Shown here: piece by piece, positions 8,718 through 17,182 of the stretch
How positions within the stretch are numbered: the first letter of the stretch is position 1
How the letters are laid out: every line of letters begins with the position of its first letter
Source of the DNA: Rhodopseudomonas palustris
GTDB taxonomy: Bacteria; Pseudomonadota; Alphaproteobacteria; Rhizobiales; Xanthobacteraceae
Reading direction: 5' to 3'
Length of the DNA: 64,000 bases
Assembly (NCBI RefSeq): GCF_003591005.1
Contig: NZ_QYYD01000004.1
Location: 186,001 to 250,000, forward strand
The notes under the pieces: model-generated
Databases searched by the model: none
What the model saw: the letters and a program-made list of their open reading frames with translations, nothing else
What the model was told of the DNA's origin: nothing
Made by a program: the position numbers and the translations under genes

Positions 8718-8868
8718 TGCGATTTCCTCCCGGCGGCGGTTGTGCGGCGACGCGGATCGGCCCGGCCGATACTGCGCGGCGCGGACCGCGAAGTAAACCG
8801 CACAGCGGCATATGATGCGCGCCTCACATCGGCGTGAAACTGAGTCGGCGTTGTGGCGTTGGTGCGGC

Positions 8869-9681
8869 ATGGCAAAATCGACGCGCAAATCAGCACCGAA
8901 GTCCTCCAAGACAAAGAGCGCCAAGAAGGCGTCCAAGAAGGCACCCTGGTCGCGTAGCAATCCCCGCAAGCGCGCCGGCAAGGCGTCCAAGCATTTGTCG
9001 CCGGCCAAGAAATCCGCCGCCAAGGCGCGAGCCAAGAGCGCCGGGCGGCCCTATCCGAATCTGGTGGACAACATGGCCGTGAGCTCGAAATCGAAATCAT
9101 CCAACTCCTCGACCTCCAAGGCGTCCAAGGCGAAGGCCAAAACCGCCAAGAAATCTTCCGCCAAGAAGAAGTCCCCCGCCAAGAAGAAGACTGCCAAGAA
9201 GAAAGCCTCGGCCAAGAAAAAGTCGTCCGGGCGGGCGGGCTCCTCGGCCAGGAAAGCCTCCGCCAACAAGAAAAGCACCGGATCAGCCTCGCGCAAGGCA
9301 GCGGCGGCCAGAACCTCTCCAGTCCAGAAGTCTTCCAGACAGACTGCGGAGAAGGACCCGCACGGCGGCCTCACCGCTGCGGGGCGTAAGGCCTTCGCCG
9401 ACCGCGATGGATCGCATCTCAAGCCCGGCGTGATGAAGAAAGCGTCGGAGATGTCGCCGGCCGAGATGCGCCGCAAGGGCAGCTGGGCGGTGCGGTTCTA
9501 TGGAAGGGCCAATCTGCCGGCGCTGCAGGACAAGCACGGCGAGCCGACCCGCTTCGCGCTGTCGGCGCACGCCTGGGGCGAGCCGGTGCCGAAGACCGAG
9601 GCGGCGGCGCGGTGGATCGCCGCGAAGGGGGAGCGTCTGCTCGAGCGCTATCGACGGCTGAAGCAAAAGGGCGCGGCCTGA
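8869..9681 (+). CDS. Histone-H1-like lysine-rich protein, DUF6321-type C-terminus
   Basis: A 270-residue, very basic protein in three parts. Residues 25-70 form a compact motif (PWSRSNPRKRAGKASKHLSP ... GRPYPNLVDNMA) that I recall as a small stand-alone alphaproteobacterial protein. Residues 71-160 are a Lys/Ser/Ala-rich histone-H1-like linker with many KK and AKK repeats. Residues 161-262 (KDPHGGLTAAGRKAFADRDG ... LSAHAWGEPVPKTEAAARWI) match my memory of DUF6321. An ATG at residue 69, exactly where the first module ends, suggests a fusion of two small genes. Likely binds DNA or RNA. The neighbouring SET methyltransferase is transcribed in the same direction 138 bases downstream. Confidence 0.75.
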   Translation: MAKSTRKSAPKSSKTKSAKKASKKAPWSRSNPRKRAGKASKHLSPAKKSAAKARAKSAGRPYPNLVDNMAVSSKSKSSNSSTSKASKAKAKTAKKSSAKKKSPAKKKTAKKKASAKKKSSGRAGSSARKASANKKSTGSASRKAAAARTSPVQKSSRQTAEKDPHGGLTAAGRKAFADRDGSHLKPGVMKKASEMSPAEMRRKGSWAVRFYGRANLPALQDKHGEPTRFALSAHAWGEPVPKTEAAARWIAAKGERLLERYRRLKQKGAA

Positions 9682-9819
9682 GCGCCCGCAGCTCATCGCA
9701 GAGCTCTGCATCTGGTTGGGGACGACGCGCAGCGGCACGCCGGAAACCCCTGCCATTTGCGGCGGAATCGATCTAGAAGGGCGGTTTCGTCCCTTCAGCG
9801 TTCGCGACGTACAAAGCCC

Positions 9820-10485
9820 ATGCCGGATCTGTCCAAGAAGCCCTACCGTGTCGGCCGCTCCAAGACCGGCCTCGGCCTGTTCGCCACCCAGCCGATCAAG
9901 AAGGGCAGCAAGATCATCCGCTATTTCGGCCCGATGCTCGACTGCAACAAGAAGAAGGACGACGCGGTCGAGAACAAGTACCTGTTCCAGATCAGCAAGC
10001 GCTGGACGGTCGATGGCTCGGTGCGCAAGAACATCGCGCGCTACATCAACCACTCCTGCAAGCCGAACGCGGAGTCGGACGTCAGCGTCAAGAAGCGCAA
10101 GATCATGATCCGCGCCATCAAGGACATCGCGCCCGGCGAAGAGATCAACTACGACTACGGCACCGAGTACTTCAAAGAATATTTGAAGCCAATCGGCTGC
10201 AAATGCGACGCCTGCGAGAAGAAACGCCAGAAGAAAGCCGCCGAAGCCCGCGCCGCGAAGCCTAAGGCGAACGGCAAGGCGAAGTCAGCGAAGACCGCCG
10301 ACAACGCCGGGCGCAAAACGAAAGCTGCGCCCAAGGCCGACAAGGCCAAATCTGTTAAGGCGAAGACAGCCAAGTCCAAGACCGCCAAGGCGAAGACGTC
10401 CAAAACAACGACGACCAAAGCAAAGTCAGGCAAGGCGCGATCTGTGAAAGCGAAGTCTTCGACGACGGCGTCAGCTGCGGCTTAG
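9820..10485 (+). CDS. SET-domain protein lysine methyltransferase
   Basis: A 221-residue protein. Residues 6-114 are a SET domain: GLGLFATQPIKKGSKIIRYF at the start, NHSCKPN (77-83) and GEEINYDYG (106-114), which make the SAM and lysine pocket. A post-SET zinc motif follows (C127, C129, C132 in CKCDAC); the Cys of NHSC would complete the site. Residues 134-221 are a Lys/Ala/Thr-rich histone-like tail (KAKTAK-type repeats), probably a nucleic-acid-binding tail and perhaps a substrate. Start chosen at ATG 9820, the first before homology. Expected to methylate lysines using SAM; the adjacent lysine-rich protein is an obvious candidate substrate (inference). Confidence 0.88.
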   Translation: MPDLSKKPYRVGRSKTGLGLFATQPIKKGSKIIRYFGPMLDCNKKKDDAVENKYLFQISKRWTVDGSVRKNIARYINHSCKPNAESDVSVKKRKIMIRAIKDIAPGEEINYDYGTEYFKEYLKPIGCKCDACEKKRQKKAAEARAAKPKANGKAKSAKTADNAGRKTKAAPKADKAKSVKAKTAKSKTAKAKTSKTTTTKAKSGKARSVKAKSSTTASAAA

Positions 10486-10500
10486 CTTGCTGGTCCCTCC

Positions 10501-10663
10501 GCCGTCATGCCCGGGCTTGTCCCGGGCATCCACGCCTTCGCCCGAGACGACCACAACGTAACCGGCTCGCACAGCCTCTCCCCATCATTGCGAGGAGCGA
10601 AGCGACGAAGCAATCCAGCGCGGAGCTTGACGCATGGATTGCTTCGCTTCGCTCGCAATGACG
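10501..10663. repeat. Class-C plus class-B palindromic repeats
   Basis: 10501-10538 is a class-C unit: GTCATGCCCGGGCTTGTCCC then GGGCATCCACGCC. 10585-10663 is a full class-B unit: TCATTGCGAGGAGCGAAGCG ... AAGCAATCCAGC, loop, then TGGATTGCTTCGCTTCGCTC and GCAATGACG as inverted partner. Together they fill the gap after the SET gene and could act as a terminator-like structure for both convergent genes. Confidence 0.88.
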
Positions 10664-10687
10664 GAGCGGCTCGGCCTGCGATGACGA

Positions 10688-11086
10688 TTACGTCATCACC
10701 GCCGCCTGGCTCCGCCGCAGCCCCATATACTGCAGCTCCGCGAACACGCCGACGGCGATTGCCTGCAGCAGCACGAACGCGATCCCGAGCCCATTCGGCG
10801 CGACCGCGCTGCTGAGCAGCAGGGCGACGCTGGCGAGCGTCCACAGCGCGTTGCCGATGACCACCAGCAGCACCAGCGGACGTTGCAGCGTGGTGCGGCT
10901 GCCGAGCCAGCCGACGAAGGCTGCGTAGGCGATCAGGAACAGGCCGGTCTCCAAGAGCAGCGGCTGCGGCAGCGCCATCAGCGGCGCCAGCGCGCCGGCG
11001 GTGGTGACGAGTAGCAGCGCCATGGCGCCGCTGACCAGCGCGTCGGCCTGCAGGGCGCGGCGGAGCAGCGAGGACGGGTGGATCAT
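10688..11086 (-). CDS. Small membrane protein, four transmembrane segments
   Basis: 132 residues with four hydrophobic helices: VSGAMALLLVTTAGALAPLM, LLETGLFLIAYAAFVGWLG, RPLVLLVVIGNALWTLASVA and GIAFVLLQAIAVGVFAELQY. The layout resembles small DoxX/DUF-type inner-membrane proteins, but I cannot name the family. It is divergent from the XRE regulator at 11200, with 113 bases between them, so it is a plausible target of that regulator. Confidence 0.65.
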   Translation of the reverse strand: MIHPSSLLRRALQADALVSGAMALLLVTTAGALAPLMALPQPLLLETGLFLIAYAAFVGWLGSRTTLQRPLVLLVVIGNALWTLASVALLLSSAVAPNGLGIAFVLLQAIAVGVFAELQYMGLRRSQAAVMT

Positions 11087-11199
11087 GGTCGTCTCCTTCG
11101 GTCGGGTGGGTGATGGCCGCAGGGTGAACGCGCTCGCTGCCGAAATCGATTACCTGGCAGGTCATGGAAGCCGCGCCAGCCGCGTGTTAGCTTTCGGGC

Positions 11200-12021
11200 A
11201 TGAACACGACGATCTCTTCAGCCCAGGCGTCCGCCGGCGCGCAGCCGGTTCGGATCGGCGATTACTTGCGGCAATGGCGGCAACGCCGCCGGCTCAGCCA
11301 GCTCGATCTCGCTCTCGACGCGGAGATTTCGGCGCGGCATCTGTCGTTTGTGGAGACCGGCCGCGCCGCGCCGTCACGCGACATGGTGATGCGGCTCGCC
11401 GAGCGGCTCGACGTGCCGCTGCGCGAGCGCAATGTGCTGCTGGTCGCGGCCGGCTTTGCGCCGGCGTTTCCGCAGCGCACGCTGGACGACCCGGCGCTGG
11501 CGGCGGCGCGCGTCGCGGTCGATCAGGTGCTGAAAGCCCACGAGCCCAATCCGGCGCTGGCGGTCGATCGGCACTGGAACCTGGTCGCCGCCAATCGCAT
11601 GGTGATGCCGCTGCTGGAGGGCACCCCCCCATCGCTGCTGGCGCCGCCGCTCAACGTGCTGAGGCTGTCGTTCCATCCTGAAGGACTCGCTTCGCGCACC
11701 GCCAATCTCGGCGAATGGTGCGCGCATCTTTTGGAGCGGCTGCATCGGCAATGCGAGGCGACCGCCGATCCCAAGCTGATCGAGCTGTATCAGGAGCTGA
11801 AGACCTATCCGGTGCCGGCGCGCCTGGCGCCGGTGGCGCATGATGCGGTCGCGGTGCCGTTCCGGCTGCGGCGCGGCGACGACACGCTGAGCTTCATTTC
11901 AACCACCATGGTGTTCGGCACGCCGGTCGACGTCACGCTGGCGGAGATCGCGATCGAGACGTTTTTCCCGGCCGATGAGGCGACCGCCGCCAAGCTGCGC
12001 AGCATCGCTGCAGCCCTGTAG
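11200..12021 (+). CDS. XRE regulator with MmyB-like ligand domain
   Basis: 273 residues. An XRE helix-turn-helix occupies about 18-75 (IGDYLRQWRQRRRLSQLDLA with ISARHLSFVETGRAAPSRDM), the classic start of the MmyB-like family. The rest is a PAS-like ligand-binding domain: HWNLVAANRMVMPLLEG, LNVLRLSFHPEGLASRTANL, TLSFISTTMVFGTPVDVTLA, and IAIETFFPADEATAAKLR. Known members bind fatty acids or other small ligands. It is divergent from the membrane protein at 10688-11086, and an FrnE-like gene follows at 72 bases. Confidence 0.9.
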   Translation: MNTTISSAQASAGAQPVRIGDYLRQWRQRRRLSQLDLALDAEISARHLSFVETGRAAPSRDMVMRLAERLDVPLRERNVLLVAAGFAPAFPQRTLDDPALAAARVAVDQVLKAHEPNPALAVDRHWNLVAANRMVMPLLEGTPPSLLAPPLNVLRLSFHPEGLASRTANLGEWCAHLLERLHRQCEATADPKLIELYQELKTYPVPARLAPVAHDAVAVPFRLRRGDDTLSFISTTMVFGTPVDVTLAEIAIETFFPADEATAAKLRSIAAAL

Positions 12022-12093
12022 TGCCTTGCGGCTGCTTGCTGGACGCCCATCTGTATGGGATCGTCGCGCAGGGAACAACGCAAGGAGGCGCCG

Positions 12094-12759
12094 ATGACCG
12101 CGCTCAAGCCGCTGAAGATCGATGTCGTCTCCGATGTCGTGTGCCCGTGGTGCTATATCGGCAAGAAGCGGATCGAGCAGGCGCTGGCGCTGGCGCCCGA
12201 TGTGCCGGTCGAGCTCACCTTCCGGCCGTTCTTTCTGAACCCGTCGGTGCCGCGCGAAGGCATCGAGCGCGACGAATATCTCACGCAGAAATTCGGCTCG
12301 CCGCAGCGCTACAAAGAGCTCGCCAGCCGCGTCGTCGACGCCGCCGCGCAAGAGGGGCTCGAGTATCATCCCGACCTCGTCAAGCGGCAGCCGAACACGA
12401 TCGACTGCCATCGCCTGATCCATTGGGCCGACGCGATCGGCAAGGGCCCGGCGATGAAGCAGCGGCTGATGGAATTGTACTTCCGCGACGGCGGCGACCT
12501 CACCGACAGCAACGTGCTGGTGCAGGCCGCCAGCGAGATCGGGCTCGATGCCGATGAGATCCGCGCCAAGCTCGCGACCGATGTCGATGTCGACCTGATC
12601 GCCGGTCAGGCTAACGAGGCGGCCGAGAAGGGCATTTCCGGCGTGCCGACCTTCGTGTTCGCGCAGAAATACGCGGTGTCGGGCGCGCAGGATCCGGCGC
12701 AGCTCGCCAAGGCGATCCGACACATCTCGGCGGAGATCAACGCCCAGGCGGCGGAGTAA
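12094..12759 (+). CDS. DsbA-family oxidoreductase, FrnE-like
   Basis: A 221-residue cytosolic thioredoxin-fold protein. The active-site CPWC lies in VSDVVCPWCYIGKKRIEQAL near residue 20; the cis-Pro loop is ISGVPTFVF. The inserted helical domain contains RQPNTIDCHRLIHWA, as in FrnE. No signal peptide. ATG 12094 has GGAGG upstream at good spacing. FrnE members act as cytoplasmic disulfide isomerases in oxidative stress. Ends four bases before the convergent acetyltransferase stop. Confidence 0.88.
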   Translation: MTALKPLKIDVVSDVVCPWCYIGKKRIEQALALAPDVPVELTFRPFFLNPSVPREGIERDEYLTQKFGSPQRYKELASRVVDAAAQEGLEYHPDLVKRQPNTIDCHRLIHWADAIGKGPAMKQRLMELYFRDGGDLTDSNVLVQAASEIGLDADEIRAKLATDVDVDLIAGQANEAAEKGISGVPTFVFAQKYAVSGAQDPAQLAKAIRHISAEINAQAAE

Positions 12760-12762
12760 GCC

Positions 12763-13917
12763 TCAGCGTTTGAGCAGCCGCTTGGCGGTCTGGCGCAGCG
12801 CTTCTCGCGTGTGCAATGCGAGCGTGATCGGGCCAAACAACGGATCGCCGGCGCGCAGCGGGATCAGCACGTCGCCGATCGCGAACCGGCCGCGCCAGAT
12901 CGGGTCGATCATCGGGTGATCGGGCGCTGCGGTGGAGTCGACCAGCTTGATCGCCGGGTCGGCACACAGATGCCGCGTCAGCTCTAGCGTCAGCAGCACG
13001 CCGGGCGAAAAGCGCGCGTGCTGTTCGGCAATGCCGAGCTTGAAGAAGTAAGCGCGGTCGCCGTGCCGCAGCACGATGCCGGCCGCGATCGCCTCATTGC
13101 CCGCGTGCAGCTGTCCGATCTCGCAGGCGCCGCGCGCGGCGAGCGCGATGGCGGCGTCGCGCAGACGCGCCGCCAGCTCCTGCTGGTGCAGCAGCGCCGT
13201 GCCGCGGCGGCCCTTCCAGCCGCTGGCCTCCAACGCCAGAAATACATCATAGGCTTGCGCTACGGCATCCGGCGTCTGCGCCACGTCGAAGCGGACGTCG
13301 CCGTGATCGCCGAGACGGCGCATCTGCCGGCGATATTCCTTGAGGCGCTTGCCGCCGAGCGCGTTGCGCAGCAGTTCTTCGCTGTCCTGCGTCGCGTCGA
13401 GGCAGGCACGCGACCAGCCGCGCAGCAGCACGGGCTCGAGCCGTTCGGCCTGCGCCGCCCGCGTCAGCAGCCGCACCGCGTCGCCCTCGCGTGCGACGTC
13501 GCGCAGCAGAAGCGCGCGGGCGCCGGTGGCGCGCGCCTGCGCCAGCATCGACGTCGCGGCGTGCAGCCCATCTGCGTGGTCGAGCAGCGGCGTGTCCAGC
13601 GAGCGGAACGGATCGGCGGAAACCAGCACCGGCAGTGGCAGCCGGAACGCATGCCAGCACGACAGCACCGGCAGCAGGCCGATCAGGCGGCCGCCGGCAT
13701 CGTGCGCGGTCAGCGCCCGGGTGACGCTGCGGGCGCGGGCGTCGCCATTGGCGGCCAGCGTCCATTCCGGCAGATAGTAAGCATTGGGCTCGGTGACGCG
13801 GCCGGCGAGACCGCGCCAGGCCTGTGCATCGAGCGCGGCGAGAGATGGCAAGGCGCTGGACGCCGCGTCCTGCGAAGCGCCCCGGGTCACAGCCGTTGCC
13901 TGCGAAATCTGCACCAC
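12763..13917 (-). CDS. CelD/BcsL-type GNAT acetyltransferase
   Basis: About 384 residues with the two-lobed GNAT architecture of CelD/FemAB-like proteins. The N-lobe has AYYLPEWTLAANGDARARSV and RLIGLLPVLSC; the C-lobe has LKEYRRQMRRLGDHGDVRFD, AYDVFLALEASGWKGRRGTA and YFFKLGIAEQHARFSPGVLL, ending with DSTAAPDHPMIDPIWRGR. These proteins are linked to polysaccharide or peptidoglycan acylation. The frame runs open into antisense of the caspase gene; GTG 13917 is my choice, GTG 13914 is also possible. The start is uncertain. Confidence 0.78.
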   Translation of the reverse strand: MVQISQATAVTRGASQDAASSALPSLAALDAQAWRGLAGRVTEPNAYYLPEWTLAANGDARARSVTRALTAHDAGGRLIGLLPVLSCWHAFRLPLPVLVSADPFRSLDTPLLDHADGLHAATSMLAQARATGARALLLRDVAREGDAVRLLTRAAQAERLEPVLLRGWSRACLDATQDSEELLRNALGGKRLKEYRRQMRRLGDHGDVRFDVAQTPDAVAQAYDVFLALEASGWKGRRGTALLHQQELAARLRDAAIALAARGACEIGQLHAGNEAIAAGIVLRHGDRAYFFKLGIAEQHARFSPGVLLTLELTRHLCADPAIKLVDSTAAPDHPMIDPIWRGRFAIGDVLIPLRAGDPLFGPITLALHTREALRQTAKRLLKR

Positions 13918-14154
13918 CTGTCCGTCCTGGATTCCTGCGGTCGCGTCGGTCGCGCGCCGTGGACGGAAGGTAGTGGCCGCAGTGTTCGAAACCGTAAGCC
14001 GCGTCTCGGATTTGCCGGGTAATGTTAACCCCTTCTTACCCGCTCGCTGATTTCGCCACCGCCATCGCAGCCCGTTCGGCGTCGGATTGCCGCGGTAGTG
14101 AACCGCGATGCCGCGGAAGCCGACCAACGACGGGGATTGATCCGGAGGATGTCG

Positions 14155-15633
14155 ATGCGGGCGATGTGGCGGAATGCGGCGATAGCTGCGGCGCTGATGC
14201 TGGGGACCGGGCAGGCCTGGGCCGAGAGCCGCGTCGCGCTGGTGGTCGGGCAATCGGCGTACCGGGCGGTGCCGGCGCTGCCCAACCCGGCCAACGACGC
14301 CAAGGCGGTCGAGCAGCTGCTCGGCGAGGCCGGGTTCGAGGTCACCGCTGCCAATGACCTGACCCAGACCGAGCTGCGCCAGATGGTCGGCGATTTCGCC
14401 GCCAAGATCGCCGCCAAAGGCCCCGACACGGTGGCGCTGATGTTCTATGCCGGCCACGGCATTCAGGTCGACGGCGAGAACTACCTGATCCCGATCGACA
14501 TCGATCCCAAGCGTGAGACCGATATCCCGCTGCAGGCGGTGCGGCTCGACGACGTGCTCAACACCCTGACCTCGGTGCCGACCCGCAGCCGCATCATCAT
14601 GCTTGATGCCTGCCGCAACAATCCATTTCCCGAGATTCGCAAGACCACGGGGCAGGGCCTGGCGCTGGTCGATACCAAGACCGGCTCGCCCGGCACCTTC
14701 GTGTCGTTTTCGACCTCGCCGGGCGCCGAAGCCGAAGATGGCGGCGGCGCCAACAGCCCGTACACCACGGCCTTGCTGGAGGCCGGCCGCAAAAGCGGGC
14801 TGCAGATCGAGGACACCTTCAAGCGCGTCCGGCTCGCCGTGAACAAAGCCACCGAAGGCCGGCAGACGCCGTGGGACTCGTCCTCCCTGGTCGACGACTT
14901 CCGCTTCTTCGGCGTCGCCGAGGAAGCCGCGCAGCCGGCAGCGCCGGAGAAGAAGCGCACGGTCGAGGAATGGCGCAGCCTGCTGAAGGGCAAGAAGGTC
15001 GAAGAGGCCAACGAGCTGATCGTGTCCGATGGTTCGGTCGACGCATATGAAGCGTTCGTGTCGCTGTTCGCCGAGCCGCCCTTCGGCACCCGCGCGAAGC
15101 GCTGGCTCGATCGCCATCGCCGGATGCTGGCTTGGAACAAGGCGGTGCTGGCCAACACGGCGTCGGCCTACAAGGAATTTCTCGATCAGTATCCCGACAG
15201 CGATCTGACCGTCACGGCCAGGAAGCTCGAACTGCGGCTGCGCAACAAGCCGGAACTAGCGGTCGCGGTCCCGGTCGCCACGTCGCTTGGTCCGACGCCT
15301 GTCGCGGCGCTGACGCCGGCGACCGGCGCGACCTGTCCGTGCAGTACACCCCCGGTGCTCGAGAAGAAGGCCGACAAGAAGCCCGAAAAGGCCAAGCCGA
15401 AGCGCGCCGCGCGTGAGGAGTCGCCGAAACGGTCCGCGTCGAAGCCGCCGCGCGAACGGGTGTACTACGACGACGATGCCGACGACGTCGTGGTGGTGCG
15501 CCGCCCGCCGCCGACCTATTACGATGTCCCGCGCGGTCCCTCGATCTCGATCGGCGGCGGCTATCGCGGCGGCGGCATCGGCCCACGCGGGCCGATCGGC
15601 GGCAACGTCGGCGGATATGGCGGGCGCTATTGA
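14155..15633 (+). CDS. Secreted caspase-like peptidase (orthocaspase, C14)
   Basis: 492 residues. ATG 14155 is preferred over 14149 because GGAGG touches 14149 but is six bases from 14155. A signal peptide (MRAMWRNAAIAAALMLGTGQ) is followed by a caspase p20 domain: SRVALVVGQSAYRAVPALPN, catalytic His101 in FYAGHG and Cys153 in MLDACRNNP. After about residue 270 come a helical region (KKRTVEEWRSLLKGKKVEEA), a basic proline-rich stretch, and a Gly/Arg/Tyr-rich tail. Orthocaspases usually cut after Arg/Lys; the role here is unknown. Divergent from the acetyltransferase. Confidence 0.88.
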   Translation: MRAMWRNAAIAAALMLGTGQAWAESRVALVVGQSAYRAVPALPNPANDAKAVEQLLGEAGFEVTAANDLTQTELRQMVGDFAAKIAAKGPDTVALMFYAGHGIQVDGENYLIPIDIDPKRETDIPLQAVRLDDVLNTLTSVPTRSRIIMLDACRNNPFPEIRKTTGQGLALVDTKTGSPGTFVSFSTSPGAEAEDGGGANSPYTTALLEAGRKSGLQIEDTFKRVRLAVNKATEGRQTPWDSSSLVDDFRFFGVAEEAAQPAAPEKKRTVEEWRSLLKGKKVEEANELIVSDGSVDAYEAFVSLFAEPPFGTRAKRWLDRHRRMLAWNKAVLANTASAYKEFLDQYPDSDLTVTARKLELRLRNKPELAVAVPVATSLGPTPVAALTPATGATCPCSTPPVLEKKADKKPEKAKPKRAAREESPKRSASKPPRERVYYDDDADDVVVVRRPPPTYYDVPRGPSISIGGGYRGGGIGPRGPIGGNVGGYGGRY

Positions 15634-15668
15634 TCGGCGGCGAGCGGCTGATGCAGGCGAGCGATCGA

Positions 15669-15908
15669 CTACTCGAAAACCACGCCGACGCGCTGAGCGC
15701 TGTTCCACACCGGGCGGCAGCGGTGCATGACCTTGTCGCTTTCGATGACCAGTATGAAGTGCTCGGGTAGCCGCGCCGGTTCTTCGAGGTCGATCCGCGC
15801 ACCGCTGGCCGACAGGTTGCGGATCGTGCAGTCGAAGCCGGCGCCGCTGAACGCGACGGTACCGCGCTTGTAGACCCGCTGGCGGCGAGCACCTCGTCTG
15901 TCGATCAT
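15669..15908 (-). CDS. PilZ-domain protein
   Basis: A 79-residue single PilZ domain. The cyclic-di-GMP switch RRGARRQRV is at the N-terminus and the CTIRNLSASGARIDL segment supplies the (D/N)xSxxG motif. It is shorter than the usual 100 residues but contains the six-strand core, ending HRCRPVWNSAQRVGVVFE. Likely a c-di-GMP or degenerate PilZ adaptor; partner unknown. Convergent with the caspase gene. Confidence 0.85.
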   Translation of the reverse strand: MIDRRGARRQRVYKRGTVAFSGAGFDCTIRNLSASGARIDLEEPARLPEHFILVIESDKVMHRCRPVWNSAQRVGVVFE

Positions 15909-16104
15909 CGTCTCGGTCCGCTTGGATTGCGATGGTAAACCTTCGCACAGGGAAATTACGGAGACTTTGATGCGATTGCCCTGGAAATAGGCGCGCGCCC
16001 AAGGTTTCGTTTACCAAACTGCCCGCAATGCGTCGCAGCGGCGTCCGCTTGCGTACACATCCAAATCTTGTTCGACTGGGCTTCGAAACGGGGGAGGAGC
16101 AACC

Positions 16105-16398
16105 ATGAGGATCGGGTACGCAGCATTCTGCGTTGCTGGGCTGATGATGTCCCAGGTCGCGGCGAAGGCCGAAGTTCTCGATCTGGCGACGATGTCGTGC
16201 AAACAGTTCGTCGAGTCCGAGCCAGACGAGATCAAGATGATCCTGACCTGGCTGGACGGATGGTACAAAGGTGATTCCGACGAGGCGATCATCGACACCG
16301 AGGTGTTCGTCGCCAACGCCAAGAAGTTCGGCGCCTATTGCGGCACCAATCCCAGCGTCAGTATCGTCACGGCGGCCGAGAAGATTCTCGGCAAATAG
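16105..16398 (+). CDS. HdeA-like periplasmic protein
   Basis: 97 residues with a signal peptide (MRIGYAAFCVAGLMMSQVAA) and a HdeA/HdeB-like mature domain: VLDLATMSCKQFVESEPDEI, LTWLDGWYKGDSDEAIID and KFGAYCGTNPSVSIVTAAEK. The two cysteines (MSC and YCG) match the disulfide of HdeA. HdeA is a periplasmic chaperone in acid stress in E. coli; alphaproteobacterial relatives are mostly uncharacterised. RBS GGGGAGGAG at about 16090. Convergent with the thioesterase. Confidence 0.85.
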   Translation: MRIGYAAFCVAGLMMSQVAAKAEVLDLATMSCKQFVESEPDEIKMILTWLDGWYKGDSDEAIIDTEVFVANAKKFGAYCGTNPSVSIVTAAEKILGK

Positions 16399-16404
16399 CC
16401 GCCG

Positions 16405-16869
16405 TCACAGCATCGCGAACGCGCTCGATACCATCGCGACCGGCTTACCGTCGCTGGTGCCGAGAAGGGTGACGCGGCCGAAGCTCATGGTGCGTCCGAG
16501 CCGCACCACACGGGCTTCGGCGAGTACGTCCGACGAACTGACCGCCTTGAGGAAGTGGGTGGTCTGATCGACGGTGGTCATTGGCCGGAAGCCGCGATTG
16601 GCGGCGACGATGGCGAACACCATCGCGGTATCGGCCAGCGCCATCAGGGCCTGGCCGCAGACAATGCCGCCGCTGCGGCAGAGCCGCTCCGAAAACGCCA
16701 TCCGCAGCGTCGCGCCGGGCTGCCAATCCGCCGCAGCGCCGGACGGTGGGGCGGTCTCGATCGATTGGACCGACAGCCCGAGGTCCAGCACCCAGGGCGC
16801 AAACATGTCGCCCAGCATCCTTCGAGCGTCCTCGAGCTCGAATTCTGCCGCCTGCGGGCTATCCGCCAT
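16405..16869 (-). CDS. PaaI-type hotdog thioesterase
   Basis: 154 residues of hotdog fold. Core segments: GATLRMAFSERLCRSGGIVC, GQALMALADTAMVFAIVAAN and MTTVDQTTHFLKAVSSSDVL, then RLGRTMSFGRVTLL. The long central helix with D-T-A and the following Thr-Val-Asp are as expected for PaaI/YbgC-like acyl-CoA thioesterases. ATG 16869 lies behind GGGAGAAACGAT. Substrate unknown. Confidence 0.85.
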   Translation of the reverse strand: MADSPQAAEFELEDARRMLGDMFAPWVLDLGLSVQSIETAPPSGAAADWQPGATLRMAFSERLCRSGGIVCGQALMALADTAMVFAIVAANRGFRPMTTVDQTTHFLKAVSSSDVLAEARVVRLGRTMSFGRVTLLGTSDGKPVAMVSSAFAML

Positions 16870-17014
16870 ATCGTTTCTCCCTTCATCGCGTTGCATGTTG
16901 CCGGCCGCCCGCCGCTGCGGAGGGCATGCCGTTTGATTGCATCGGACCCGATTCTGCACGGCTTGAAAACGCCACGGTCGATCCCTTAAGGTCCGGCGTT
17001 CAGTGGGGTGGCGT

Positions 17015-17146
17015 ATGGTAAAGCGTTCGGTCGTGGTGCTCGGCGTGGTTGCTGCGGCAGTTCTTCTCAATGGCTGCACACGCTGCGGTCCAATCTGGGA
17101 CGATTGGCTCGAACAGCCGAAATCGTGCCGGTCCGATCGCCCGTAA
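17015..17146 (+). CDS. Very small lipoprotein (43 aa)
   Basis: A short frame with a lipobox signal sequence: MVKRSVVVLGVVAAAVLLNG then C-T-R, lipobox LLNGC. The mature part is only about 24 residues with CGPIWDDWLEQPKSCRS. The CGPIWDDW...PKSC motif is one I recall from other Bradyrhizobiaceae small proteins, which supports a real gene. Anchored to the inner or outer membrane; function unknown. Followed at 36 bases by another small exported protein. Confidence 0.65.
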   Translation: MVKRSVVVLGVVAAAVLLNGCTRCGPIWDDWLEQPKSCRSDRP

Positions 17147-17182
17147 TGCAAACGCGGCCGCAGCGCCGCGGAGGAGTATCCA

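Noticed and set aside
12763-15117. Single 784-codon minus-strand frame covering the acetyltransferase and the caspase gene
   Set aside because: The left half is a genuine CelD-type protein, but the right half is antisense to the caspase, whose motifs are unmistakable. The real start must be near 13917.
16068-16274. Alternative frame overlapping the HdeA-like gene
   Set aside because: No signal peptide or motif; the HdeA frame has both.
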